A stretch of 64,000 nucleotides of DNA from positions 16,635 through 80,634 of the forward strand of contig JAUCBJ010001421.1 of the NCBI GenBank assembly GCA_032718475.1. Reading direction: 5' to 3'. The number at the start of each line of letters is the position of its first letter. Positions within the stretch are counted from its first letter, which is position 1. The translations under genes and the position numbers were made by a program. Positions 46,031-57,020 of this stretch are shown here, one piece after another. The notes under the pieces are model-generated. The model did no database searches and had not been told where the DNA came from. It worked only from the letters and a program-made list of their open reading frames with translations. The DNA comes from Nemertoderma westbladi (lineage: Eukaryota > Xenacoelomorpha > Nemertodermatida > Nemertodermatidae).

Positions 46031-47959
46031 TGATACGATTGTCTCTCGATAAACTATGGAGACAAACTCTTGTCGAAGGAAATCAAACTTATTATCGATA
46101 GTAAAGACCCACGGCTCCGCTCTATCTCGAAAACAAACTTGATAATCCTGATGATGGGAGTAGTAAAGATCAACCCCAATTGACTTTCTGAACTCATTCT
46201 GTATCATACAAACTCGATAATGAGTCAGAACCCGATCACGTCATATGAACTCTAGGCTGTTACCATTGAACTCTAGGCTGAGTCATATTATTTAGCACCA
46301 TACCTTTTATATATAAAATCGTTCGCTTCTATATAGTTCCCTACATGGAACAAGGCAATAACAAGATTTGTCGCGTTTGTGTGAAAGAAATTTAATTGTA
46401 TAATTACGATTTATGAATTACCTCTGGGAAAGAGATTTAATTATTGTGTGGTGTATTTAAATAACTTCAAAACAGAAACCGCGTATATTTTTATGGTCAA
46501 TATTTTTGCAGACACCAGAAACTTATAAAGTTACAAACTTAAAACTTAAAAGTTATTTTTTTAGGACATCAAAAATATATTTTTCAAAATCTAGGCTCAA
46601 AATCTTTCTTTTATGACCCATTTTTTTTCCAAATTTGCCATGGGGGGAGTGTAATCGATTTTGTAATTTTGTTAATTTCGGTTCGTTAGTTCTAAAAATT
46701 TGTAAGCAGCTACTGCGATATTAAGTGACACTGAATAATGAATCCTAGACTGTAATATTCAATTGTCTATCGCTAGGAGGCGATAATGTTCTAGAATGTA
46801 ATTGCTTGTCATTTTGGAAATTCCTGTCCGTTTGTTTTGAAATTTTGTAGACACCTACAATATAAAATGACACTGGAGAATTAATTCTAGCCTATAATAT
46901 TCAATAGTCTACCGCTAGGGGGCGATAATTTTCTAGAATGCAAAATTTTTTTGAAAAAAAATTTTAAAATTACAAAAAAAAAATTGTTGGTTACATGACT
47001 TTTTGAAAATTTTGCAAATTTTTTTTTAATAGTTCATTTACAATATTTATAGTTATAACATTGACCTGCCTAACTATATATAGTAAGAATTGCTATGATA
47101 TTATTAATCTTTTAAATTTTTATTAAAAACTAAATTATTCTGAAAAGAGCTACCCGATTCACCTTCACATAAATCGTTATAACTTTTTTTGGAAATAGAT
47201 ATTGAGACACCGTTTTTTTTGTTATAATCTCTGTAAAATTCTGCATCTCATAACTCAAAATCGACCTCCGGTAACATAATGTCCCTTTTCTCATGGCCAG
47301 CCACAAATATATACCACAGCTTGATGAATAGAAATCCATAGGACTTGCGATGCTAGTCTATAATACAACAGCTGTGCTCTGCTGGGTGAGTGCAAAACAA
47401 ATACCAAAGACCCTCTGAGCAAAACAAAGAGGTAAAGTCGAGTTAGGTCCCAAAGAGCGTTAGGTTCCAAAGAGCGTTAGGTCCCATTACCATTTAAAGT
47501 AGCAGGTTAGTAAATGAGCAGGTTACAAGAGGCGTGTTGGGGGAACCAAAACAATATCCGAAAGTTAACACATGCGTTTTGTACAGTTCTATATTCTTTG
47601 AGTCTTTGATTTGTACTCACCTGTGCTATGCTACAATCTTTCAGATTATCAGGTACGACCCCACCCACCCCCTGGTCCCTAATGGAATAATGTACATACA
47701 TATTATTTTTTTCAAAATTTGGCCAAAAGTAAAATATAAAAATAATTACTTATTACATGGGAAAAAAAGTACAACTTTTTCACTATTCTCGAGGTATTTT
47801 ATATATTTTTAATAACTTCCTACTATTCGTTGCTCAATTATTTAATTAATGATAGAACGAAATAGAATTTCAAAATGATTCAAATGAATTGAAATGTAGT
47901 ATTTTACTATATTGCTTAGCCATGGTTACTGCGATTCCAATTATGATACTATTCAACTC
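46031..47959. other. No gene; local direct duplications
   Basis: A duplication of roughly 140 bp at about 46720-46945 repeats GTAATATTCAATTGTCTA-like and CGCTAGGAGGCGATAAT-like phrases. Three 17-bp copies of GTTAGGTCCCAAAGAGC occur near 47436-47487. A TATATATAAAATCG phrase at 46306 could be a promoter remnant. No supported ORF. Confidence 0.5.
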
Positions 47960-47964
47960 CTGAT

Positions 47965-49164
47965 GTAAAAGCTTTTGCGGATATAATCAGTCCCCTTGCC
48001 TGCAAAGTACCGTGTGGGTGTTTTAACGGACATAAAAGTTGTTTTTCTATATGTGTGCTTTGGCGGACATGGCAAGACACAAAACCCGCAATGCGTCAAA
48101 TCCTCTAGCACAGTGTAGCCTTGATGATTCAGATTACGACATCTAACAGCTGGTTGCTGGCATGGAAACGGCCGTTGGACACATGGTTCTTTGTTCAGCT
48201 TAACAGCCAATCAGAGCGATTTTTGCCTTAGACGTGGAGATATTCTACAGATCGTACTAGGCGTGTTCAGTCTTATAGTTTTCTGTGTTACTGTTGTGTT
48301 GTTGCTTCTAGGCCAAGAACACCGGCTCTGGAGTCAATTGTTTTCAGACTTTAGAAGAAACATTAGTAGGCTTAGATTATAGAACGTATAACTGTTATCA
48401 GTCCAGTTCAATCAGCGTATCAGTGCTGCATTATCAGTGTTACACATATCATATCTTAACCTACCATCTTAATGCTATTTACTGTTGTCATTATTTGTAT
48501 CAGTTGGTTGAATATTATTACTTGGAGAACATCGATAAATAACCCAAATTTCCCAATTTTCTTGATACACTACAGGTTAGAGAGACAGGTTACATATAGC
48601 GATTGCGACTTATATTATCGTGGTTTGTAGTGAATTTAATGCTATTTGATAGGCACTACATGAGTCAATTGCTGTTCTCTTTATGTATGATAAAATTCAT
48701 TGACGGTCGGCAGATTAGTGTGCAGTATTGTGCGGTACCGGTAGTGTGCATGATTGTGGCTGATAACTAAGCATTTCCTAAAGAATGCGCCTCATACGTG
48801 AATCATAAGCCTTACCGTCTTACCGTTGTGTTTAGTATAAGTCATAGTTCTGTTTACCTAGATAGAGCGCCACGTCCTAAAGGAACTGTTAATATTTCCC
48901 GAAAGTGAATAATATTGGTCAGAAATTATTTATTAACGATCAATCGAATAATACAGTAAGCTTACACTGCAATAAAATCTAAGCCCTCCGAATCCAGTCT
49001 CCCGGGTATATCCAGCGGGTGAATGGACGCGCACTAGGCTGGCTTCGGCTAATGTTGTGTTTATTGGTATTAAATACTTGTCATATGTTAAAGTCTATTT
49101 ATAAACCAAAAGACATATAAATTTTGGCAGGTTAAACTGCTAAAGGTCTTCAAAAGCGCGTACA
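47965..49164 (+). repeat. 5' LTR of the 9-kb element
   Basis: 1200 bp, nearly identical to 55814-57015. Differences include CCTGCAAAG versus CCCGCAAAG, CCGTGTGGG versus CCGTGAGGG, and GAATGGACGCGC versus GAATAGACGCGT. ORFs of 63-85 codons on both strands recur identically in both LTRs and are not supported as genes. Confidence 0.93.
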
Positions 49165-49234
49165 ATAACAGTTATCTTCTTTATTGCAGTAAGCAATAAA
49201 GTTGAAAGTACCGGTCGACCGGTAAACCTGAACC

Positions 49235-49430
49235 GGTACTGCTGTAGGTCAGTAGGCCCAACTGCTTGAATCGGTACTGCTGTAGGTCCGTAGGCCCAAC
49301 TGCCAGAATCGGTACTGCTATAGGTCCGTAGGCCCAACTGCTTGAACCGGTACTGCTGTAGGTCCGTAGGCCCAACTGCCAGAATCGGTACTGCTGTAGG
49401 TCTGTAGGCCCAACTGTCCTAACCGGTACT
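49235..49430. repeat. 38-bp minisatellite in element leader
   Basis: Five copies of a 38-bp unit starting GGTACTGCTGTAGGTCCGTA and continuing GGCCCAACTG, starting at 49235, 49273, 49311 and so on. It lies just inside the 5' LTR. Confidence 0.9.
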
Positions 49431-49599
49431 TCCAGTATAAGTACATTAGTATTATTCGATTTTGATTATTGTATATTGGTAGGTCTTAGTACTTAATCAG
49501 GGAACGGCCGCCCTGGTTTTTTATTGAGATTTTACTTATTTCTGTCGGTTTTATTTACATGTAAGTTAATATTGAGCAGAAGACGTGTAAGTCTGCTCA

Positions 49600-50130
49600 G
49601 ATTGTTCAGATAATTGTAGGCTGGACTGTTGTTGGGTCTGGAGAGATTGCGGCGTGTGTAGAGTCTGTCCGATAAAGTGCCAGTTAGTAAGTTGGGGCAT
49701 CTTGAGTTGTAAGGTCAACCCCCTCCTAAAGAATAAGTCGTACTACCGTGTTAGAATGCATACTAACTAACCATTTTGGAATCTGCATATACTGTAGTTT
49801 ATTTAGGCTTGATAGTAGTCTACCAGCGTTTTAGCCTATGTTTGTGTGTGTGGTCTGTTCAGGTACCGTAATAGTTATTACTCAGATATTTTGTAGGCTG
49901 GATTGTTGTCTAGCTATTATTAGGTCTGAAGAGATTGCTGCGTGTGTAGAGTTTGTCTGATAAAGTGCCAGTTAGTAAGTTGGGGCATCTTGAGTTGTAA
50001 GGTCAACCCCCTCCTAAAGAATAAGTCGTACTACCGTGTTAGAATGCATACTAACTAACCATTTCGGAATCTGCACATACTGTAGTTTATTTAGGCTTGA
50101 TGGTAGTCTGCCAGCGTTTGGTTTGTATTT
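49600..50130. repeat. About 290-bp tandem duplication in element leader
   Basis: The phrase GATAAAGTGCCAGTTAGTAA and the ~150 bases after it occur at about 49670 and again at about 49960. Copies are nearly identical, with a short extra segment in the second. Confidence 0.85.
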
Positions 50131-51106
50131 TGTTTGAGTATTCTGTACGGGTAGCGTAATATTTATTATTCAGAGTTTATGCGATTATTCGCAACATTCA
50201 TGTCCCCAAGTTTATTCCTACAGTAATTGTGCTTGTTACACATACCGTTATAGTTAAATTAACCCCGGTACTACACGGGCTGCTTGGCGTAGGTAAAGAC
50301 TGGTGACTTTGTGCTCCGGTTACTCCAGCAGATGCCGTGGTTCTTTTAACTGTTCAAGTATATTTAACTGCTAGTTATCTGTTTTTAATAAGTACTTGTA
50401 CCTAATTTAGGGTTTGGTGTACAGTGCTTTCCGAAAGTAATTAGTGTGTAGGCAGTATATTGTATTGTAAAGTGGTTAATAGGCACATTGGATCTGGTAG
50501 TCCGCGGTAATTAACTTCTAGGTAGGAACACTCCGTGATACATAACGTAGTACCTATAGCGATACGGCTATAGGTCGTCAGATATTTTTCCTATCTGGAC
50601 AACGCAGTATATTGACTACTGCTTTATTATTCTCAAATACCGTAGTATCCTGTCTGTTGTAATAACCAGAAGTTCTAACCCTTTGTTAGACTGGTTTGTA
50701 GTTTCCCTGTAAAATTAACCTAAAATTTTGTACGTAATATTTTGTTGTGTTTTAATTAGAGAATTAATCTCACCCGTATCGTACGTAATTTGTAGTATTA
50801 AGTAACTTAGGTAAATTAGAATTATCTGTTTTAGTGTCCAATAAGTAGCACTTCACTGAGAGCGCACAGCTTCTGTGTAGTGACTCCCCCCAGAAATAAT
50901 AACATTTATTTCAAATATTGACAAAACCCATTTTAAACGGGTATATATATATTATAAATCAACTCAAATGATTTATAAATAGTAGGCCTGCCATACAACA
51001 ATTAGGTCTCAATATCAGTTGGACTACTGCTTAAATAACGGTAATAAAGTAAGTTAAAGTAACTAAGTAACCTTTAAAATTCAGAAATTCAATTATTTAA
51101 ATAATT

Positions 51107-51370
51107 GATATACCGGTATTTACGATAGGCCTATTATCTTTATTTCTATAAATTTAGGCTGAAATTATACCGGTATTCTGTAACTAATTCTAGTCCAGAA
51201 TTATACTTATATACTATAAGTGTAGGCTGTATACCGGTATTCACGATAGGCCTATTATATATTTATATATATTTGTGTTAAAATTATATACCGGTATTCT
51301 GAGACAAACCTAGTTTACAATACTTATATATATTATAAGTGTATACCGGTATTCTAATATACTGTAATAA
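51107..51370. repeat. About 122-bp degenerate repeats rich in TACCGGTA
   Basis: Two-and-a-fraction copies, each with ATACCGGTATT, GATAGGCCTATTAT and ATATACTATAAGTGTA phrases, immediately upstream of coding region A. They contain six TACCGGTA-type and two TAGGCCTA palindromes. Confidence 0.8.
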
Positions 51371-51460
51371 ATTACCGGTACTAGGCCAATGGTCACACTG
51401 AATTACTAGACTTGCTTTAACTGTAACTATAGCAGTAAGCATTCAACTGTATAGCTAAAC

Positions 51461-52549
51461 ATGTCTGACACAAAGCAAAACCTGTCAGACAGTCTAATCG
51501 ATACAACCATCTGTGACACAGATAGGAGTGTGGAGCGATTAAGAAAGGGGTTCAGCTCACCTCCTACTGAAAGAAAGGTCATCCCTCCAGTAGTAGTATC
51601 AGACCCTAGGCTAATCCAACACCGTAGGTCTATCATCGGCACTCGGGCCCAGGTCAAACGGAACCAAGAATCAGTTGTCCAACAGCAGCAACATCCTAGC
51701 CAAGAAACTCGTTCCCAGCGACCCGATAGCTCCAGTAGTTCGGATACTGTAGAGCTGACCCCCGAACGCGGAGTGAAGATGGCGGATACAGCCTATTCGG
51801 ATCCCCTTCTCACTCTTCCTGCCGCAGTACTAACTACGATATTGATTGCGGTGGAGGAACACCAAGTAGATTGGGCGAGAAGTAAGCGAGCGACCCAAGA
51901 TAGTTATGCGGGATACGCCAGGGAAGAATTGATGTCTATTGTCGAGTCACAATGGAACTTTCCCGGACCCGGATTCCCGTTAGACTTATCCGAAGCTACC
52001 TGGGAAGACACACACAGGATGGGAGTGACTAGAGATACGATGGATCCAGCTGTTTGGAAGAGGTCGGCAGCAGGATATGTGCAGGGATTCTTCGGCTCCT
52101 TAGAGCGATTAGAAGAACAACTGTTTCGACAACCCAAAGGACCTCGAGAGCAGGAAGAGCTGCTTTATCAAGTACGCGAAAGAACCCTACGCATTAGATT
52201 AATCCTATAAGCCTTTGAGGAAACTTCCAAAAGAAGACAGGACACGTCACTGCAAGTTGCTGTCAAGACTTGGTTCCAGCGGGTAGGTCTCAAAGTTCAA
52301 GAAACGGCCCAGTGGAAATCCCAGCTGGCTGAGCGACCAACCTATGAAGAATCAACCGATGCCACCCTTTCTCAAGTGGAAAGCGAAGTGACAGCAGAGA
52401 GACCGCGAACGAGAGACGCCATAGACATCTATCTGTCAGACTATCAACGTTTCCTAGGTGATGAAGAGTTGAGGAGACGACTGGCTGGACTTCGCCCCAA
52501 TAGTGAAGGAGCCAAGCTTGTGTTGGACTCAATCGATGCGGAAATGTGA
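51461..52549 (+). CDS. Coding region A of the 9-kb LTR element (gag-like, one stop)
   Basis: A frame of 249 residues from ATG 51461 ends at TAA 52208-52210. The same frame then continues open for 112 codons to TGA 52547-52549 with similar charged helical composition, so the stop is either recent damage or a readthrough site. Residues 1-110 are Ser/Gln/Pro-rich and probably disordered. From about 115 there is a helical region (LLTLPAAVLTTILIAVEEHQ) and a Trp-rich stretch (ESQWNFPGPGFPLDLSEATW). The charged end (EQEELLYQVRERTLRIRL) runs into the post-stop segment. No enzyme motif. Its place after a long leader suggests a gag/capsid protein. I recognise no family. Confidence 0.55.
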
Positions 52550-54142
52550 CACTCTTCCCACGACCACCTCCCTAATTCCTCAAACATCTAGGGACTCCCC
52601 AACGTGATACGTCTGGAGTGGGTGCATGACTATATTATTCTATCTATTTTATTATATTTTTATATGCGAACGTTATTATGTACTTTATTATAATCGTTTT
52701 ATTTAATTTTATTTAGTAGAATGTTATTTTAGATTATTTAGTAGGTTAGTGCAATATATTAGTGTTTATTACGTAATTACACATATATTTAATATGACGG
52801 CGAGAAATAATTCTTTCTTTTTCCTTACTGTCCGTATTATATTATAAATACGAGACTACATGTAAGATGACATGTCAGTACTTATTAAAGTACAATAAAG
52901 CTCCTACTATATTTAAGTATTATTGGTAGGCAGAGTATTAGGAATGCAAAGTTCAGATCCTCGTGTCTCGGCTAAACCAAGCTCTGGGTAGACCTTGGAA
53001 ACGACTTGCCTCTTCACACTGACATTGCTTCGTGCGATATTGCTCTTCTACTTTATATTAAATAATACATATAGTAGCGTGATGTCCCTATAACAGTAGC
53101 GTAAAACTCAAATAAATCTGTTAAACCTTTTGACCATCTGTAATTTTAGTCGATTAAGATATCGCGGCACCCACTGATATACTTGAAAGACAAATTCTAG
53201 AATCAGTGGTTAACGTCCCCAGACAAGTTCTGGAATAAATCGGTGCCTATCTTAAATATTAATTTAATATTTATTAAAATCTGTAAAATACAGATCCTTT
53301 TAAAATTTCTAGTCAATTAAGATATCGCAGCGCTTACCGATACTCTTAAAAGACAATTTTATAGAATTAAGGATCCTAGGTCCCCAGACATGCTCTGGAA
53401 TAAAATTGTGTCAATTTTACCATCAAATAATAAAATTCACAGGAATAAATTTAAATTCATATCTTAAATGAATTTCATAAATTGTCATTTTGTGCAATTT
53501 ATAACATTCCCAAAATTCCATTAATTAATAGATCATGGGAGCGGAGATTCATCCTATTGAGCGTATTAGAGTGCGAGAATCTCCAACATATAGTCAATAG
53601 CCGATAAAATTAATAAAATCATGCATAAAGAGGATATTGACAATTAAAGAATTACTATTAAATAGCATTCCAGATCTGTATGCATGAGAATTACCCTAAT
53701 TCTACCGCTAGCTTTCCATAATGTCACCATAGCAACACCCACGCTAGAATTAGAAGCAAGTTAAAAGAACAATAGAAAGCTTGTCCCATTGCATAGCATA
53801 GAGAATACATAGGTGACAATTGGTGACAGTTGTGTGGAATTTGTGCATTTATAGGTGAATGTTACTGCTAAAGTATGTTTACAGTAGCTAGTCGCAATTG
53901 TGAAAGTAGCCCAACTCTCCTATAGAAAGAACCTAAAGTGGATTCAAGCCTTTGGGACGGACAGTGGAGTGACTTGTGCCGGTTATCGTTGTCGTGCTGT
54001 TGCTACATGTTGGCGTAAACACCGCGACAACGGTACATCGGCGCTGAGAATCCCACTGTCCGGGGGCAAAGAAAGGTAGGCAGCGACGCCCGCTCGCCTA
54101 AACATAAACTCATTATAATATTAATAAACCCAAATAGCAGAT
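52550..54142. other. Spacer between coding regions A and B, with repeated hairpins
   Basis: 1.6 kb without a supported ORF. A degenerate repeat about 180 bp apart (53146-53240 and 53325-53415) shares TTAAGATATCGC, GACAATT-type and GTCCCCAGACA phrases. Each copy has a hairpin CCAGA-(5 nt)-TCTGG followed by AATAAA. Near 54000 the sequence becomes GC-richer just before the ATG of region B. Confidence 0.5.
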
Positions 54143-54922
54143 ATGACGGAGTTGATAGAAGATGATCTTGGTATCAGGGAGCGATATACTCTACCTTTAC
54201 AAGCATTTGTGGATAGCTTGATATGCGGTGAAGCCGATCCAACCATTACGGAGGACGATGGTCGTTATATCGAACCGCCGATGTCCCAAGAGCAACTTAC
54301 GCGTGAATTGGACTATCGAAAATTCACCGCTCGCTATACGCATCGTAATGGTACGTATATGGACTTCTTAACTACCGGCCATCCTATCGATTTACATGAT
54401 ACGGACGATGTAGACACCGAAAGGGAAATGGTTCTATTTAAATATCATACCCAGCGGAGTCGTAACGATAAACCGAGAATAGAACACGAAAATTCTATTC
54501 GTAACAGACTGGAAAGAGAAAACGTTGAAGAACCGGATAAACGCATCGACTTCAACGACTACCTGGAATTTTTGAGAGAAACCTATCTCAACATCGCCAG
54601 TCAGCAGAACCTAGAGACTCGATATCCTCAAGGTATACATCATGACCCTATGGTAGAACTCAAATGGCTCTATTTCACTATGATGCATCTTACCGCTGAT
54701 CGTCCACTACCTGTTATCCCGGATAGTTTTGAACAAATGGAAGAATATTGCAAAACTGGAGAACTATCACCCGCGTTTCCTCTACAGGACGTACGTCTTT
54801 GGTATTATTGTGACGAATGCCCTAGACCCAACCAACAAACTGATGGACACAAACGTCCGCTGTTCCTATTTCCACGAACAACCGGCGATGGAAATTTATT
54901 GCGCGTATTGCAGACTCAATAA
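54143..54922 (+). CDS. Coding region B1 of the 9-kb LTR element
   Basis: A 259-residue frame starting MTELIEDDLGIRERYTLPLQ. It is acidic and Tyr/Arg-rich, without transmembrane segments or enzyme motifs. The middle (YLEFLRETYLNIASQQ) and EDGR/YIEPPMSQEQLTREL stretches look helical. It ends with WYYCDECPRP before running out of frame. It overlaps B2 by about 190 bases in a different frame (B2 is +1 relative to B1). The natural product may be a B1-B2 fusion made by +1 frameshifting, or the frames may have been split by a single indel. I do not recognise a family. Confidence 0.6.
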   Translation: MTELIEDDLGIRERYTLPLQAFVDSLICGEADPTITEDDGRYIEPPMSQEQLTRELDYRKFTARYTHRNGTYMDFLTTGHPIDLHDTDDVDTEREMVLFKYHTQRSRNDKPRIEHENSIRNRLERENVEEPDKRIDFNDYLEFLRETYLNIASQQNLETRYPQGIHHDPMVELKWLYFTMMHLTADRPLPVIPDSFEQMEEYCKTGELSPAFPLQDVRLWYYCDECPRPNQQTDGHKRPLFLFPRTTGDGNLLRVLQTQ

Positions 54923-55736
54923 CTTGCACATTTTTGCGGTTTGCCCTCAATTTATGACTCAATGTCACCATTGTCAACTAAAGGGACACGCCAGTTTTGA
55001 TTGCCCTTTTAATCACGATTTGGAAAGCGTAGATGAAATGATCACACTACGTTACATCAGAGCTTGGGAAGCGAACGCTGATTTACATTGTGATTCGCGC
55101 CATCGCTATTATCCTGGACGCGCTTACGAAGGAGTTTATGCGTTCCATCCTTATCTATTCGCTTCTGTCGAACAGAAATCACGCATATCGAGTTACGAAC
55201 TACTGAAGCGCGTCGGAGAATGTATTTCAACCAAATTCGTACGCAAATTTCTCAGGAGTGTTAATCCTAGCGACCTTCATTCCTATAACTTAATCAATTT
55301 TATCCGTCAGGATCCGGACTATGGAGACTTATTTGTTAACTCACACCCCGAGTTACAGGAAATATATCGACGGCCTTACGAATACCGAGCCCGCGAACGC
55401 GAGTTGGAAAGAACCATTAAACCCAGGAAGTTTCTGACTGCCTATGGTCCACCCACGGCTCTCGTTCAGACCACTCGTAAAGGACCCGTAAGAGCGGCCG
55501 TCCTAAAACGCGCTCTAAAGGCCGTTAGACCCCTCTCCCCCGACGTTGATGTCAACCAACCCGGCACTTCGACCAGCGGATACACCGACCATAATCCTAC
55601 ACCCTCTGATGCAATCATATTGCACCCTTCACCCAGGAGTTATAGCCCTCCTTGTAAAGTGGCTCGCCCCAAAGAGAAAAAGACTCTGGCTAGCTTTAAA
55701 AAACTGCGTAAACGCCGTCCGCGCAAGAAAGACTAA
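54729..55736 (+). CDS. Coding region B2: nucleocapsid-like protein with two zinc knuckles
   Basis: A frame open from before 54729 to TAA at 55734-55736 (335 residues from the first listed Met). Residues 58-72 CAYCRLNNLHIFAVC form CX2CX5HX4C, and 79-92 CHHCQLKGHASFDC form an exact CX2CX4HX4C retroviral knuckle. A Tyr/Arg-rich region follows, then a Pro/Ser-rich disordered stretch and a strongly basic end (KKLRKRRPRKKD). The layout suits RNA packaging, a gag nucleocapsid function. The Met at 54729 may not be the true start because B1 overlaps. No RT or integrase follows before the 3' LTR, 77 bases downstream. Confidence 0.65.
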   Translation: MNKWKNIAKLENYHPRFLYRTYVFGIIVTNALDPTNKLMDTNVRCSYFHEQPAMEIYCAYCRLNNLHIFAVCPQFMTQCHHCQLKGHASFDCPFNHDLESVDEMITLRYIRAWEANADLHCDSRHRYYPGRAYEGVYAFHPYLFASVEQKSRISSYELLKRVGECISTKFVRKFLRSVNPSDLHSYNLINFIRQDPDYGDLFVNSHPELQEIYRRPYEYRARERELERTIKPRKFLTAYGPPTALVQTTRKGPVRAAVLKRALKAVRPLSPDVDVNQPGTSTSGYTDHNPTPSDAIILHPSPRSYSPPCKVARPKEKKTLASFKKLRKRRPRKKD

Positions 55737-55801
55737 CTGTTTAGAGTATTTACGTATATTAGAAACTGTGATTTTGTATATTTATAGACTTGAATCCCAT
55801 T

Positions 55802-55813
55802 TTCTGGGAGCGG
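55802..55813 (+). promoter_or_regulatory. Candidate polypurine tract
   Basis: CTGGGAGCGG immediately before the 3' LTR start at 55814. Short and imperfect, but correctly placed. Confidence 0.4.
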
Positions 55814-57015
55814 TGTAAAAGCTTTTGCGGATATAATCAGTCCCCTTGCCCGCAAAGTACCGTGAGGGTGTTTTAACGGACATAAAAGTTGTTTTTCTAT
55901 ATGTGTGCTTTGGCGGACATGGCAAGACACAAAACCCGCAATGCGTCAAATCCTCTAGCACAGTGTAGCCTTGATGATTCAGATTACGACATCTAACAGC
56001 TGGTTGCTGGCATGGAAACGGCCGTTGGACACATGGTTCTTTGTTCAGCTTAACAGCCAATCAGAGCGATTTTTGCCTTAGACGTGGAGATATTCTACAG
56101 ATCGTACTAGGCGTGTTCAGTCTTATAGTTTTCTGTGTTACTGTTGTGTTGTTGCTTCTAGGCCAAGAACACCGGCTCTGGAGTCAATTGTTTTCAGACT
56201 TTAGAAGAAACATTAGTAGGCTTAGATTATAGAACGTATAACTGTTATCAGTCCAGTTCAATCAGCGTATCAGTGCTGCATTATCAGTGTTACACATATC
56301 ATATCTTAACCTACCGTCTTAATGCTATTTACTGTTGTCATTATTTGTATCAGTTGGTTGAATATTATTACTTGGAGAACATCGATAAATAACATAAATT
56401 TCCCAATTTTCTTGATACACTACAGGTTAGAGAGACAGGTTACATAATAGCGATTGCGACTTATATTATCGTGGTTTGTAGTGAATTTAATGCTATTTGA
56501 TAGGCACTACATGAGTCAATTGCTGTTCTCTTTATGTATGATAAAATTCATTGACGGTCGGCAGATTAGTGTGCAGTATTGTGCGGTACCGGTAGTGTGC
56601 ATGATTGTGGCTGATAACTAAGCATTTCCTAAAGAATGCGCCTCATACGTGAATCATAAGCCTTACCGTCTTACCGTTGTGTTTAGTATAAGTCATAGTT
56701 CTGTTTACCTAGATAGAGCGCCACGTCCTAAAGGAACTGTTAATATTTCCCGAAAGTGAATAATATTGGTCAGAAATTATTTATTAACGATCAATCGAAT
56801 AATACAGTAAGCTTACACTGCAATAAAATCTAAGCCCTCCGAATCCAGTCTCCCGGGTATATCCAGCGGGTGAATAGACGCGTACTAGGCTGGCTTCGGC
56901 TAATGTTGTGTTTATTGGTATTAAATACTTGTCATATGTTAAAGTCTATTTATAAACCAAAAGACATATAAATTTTGGCAGGTTAAACTGCTAAAGGTCT
57001 TCAAAAGCGCATACA
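55814..57015 (+). repeat. 3' LTR of the 9-kb element
   Basis: 1202 bp, nearly identical to 47965-49164. Followed by CCTGA, the target duplication. Confidence 0.93.
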
Positions 57016-57020
57016 CCTGA

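Larger units (their letters stand above)
47965..57015 (+). mobile_element. Young 9-kb LTR retrotransposon lacking pol
   Basis: Direct terminal repeats of 1200 and 1202 bp begin TGTAAAAGC and end TACA, so they have TG...CA edges. A 5-bp target duplication CCTGA lies at 47960-47964 and 57016-57020. By eye I count about eight substitutions and one or two indels between LTRs, pointing to a recent insertion. The 6.65-kb interior contains a leader of local repeats, coding region A (51461-52549) and coding region B (54143-55736). There is no recognisable reverse transcriptase, RNase H, protease or integrase. The tRNA primer site is not evident: the sequence after the 5' LTR begins ATAACAGTTATC. A purine-rich GGGAGCGG precedes the 3' LTR. 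Confidence 0.88.

Noticed and set aside
47953-48382. Small ORFs within the LTRs (85 and 63 codons)
   Set aside because: They recur in both LTRs because the LTRs are identical; no motif or selection evidence.
54892-54898. AAATTTA as a -1 frameshift site for B1 to B2
   Set aside because: It is in the correct phase of B1 for a -1 slip, but B2 is in the +1 frame and the -1 frame soon meets a stop.
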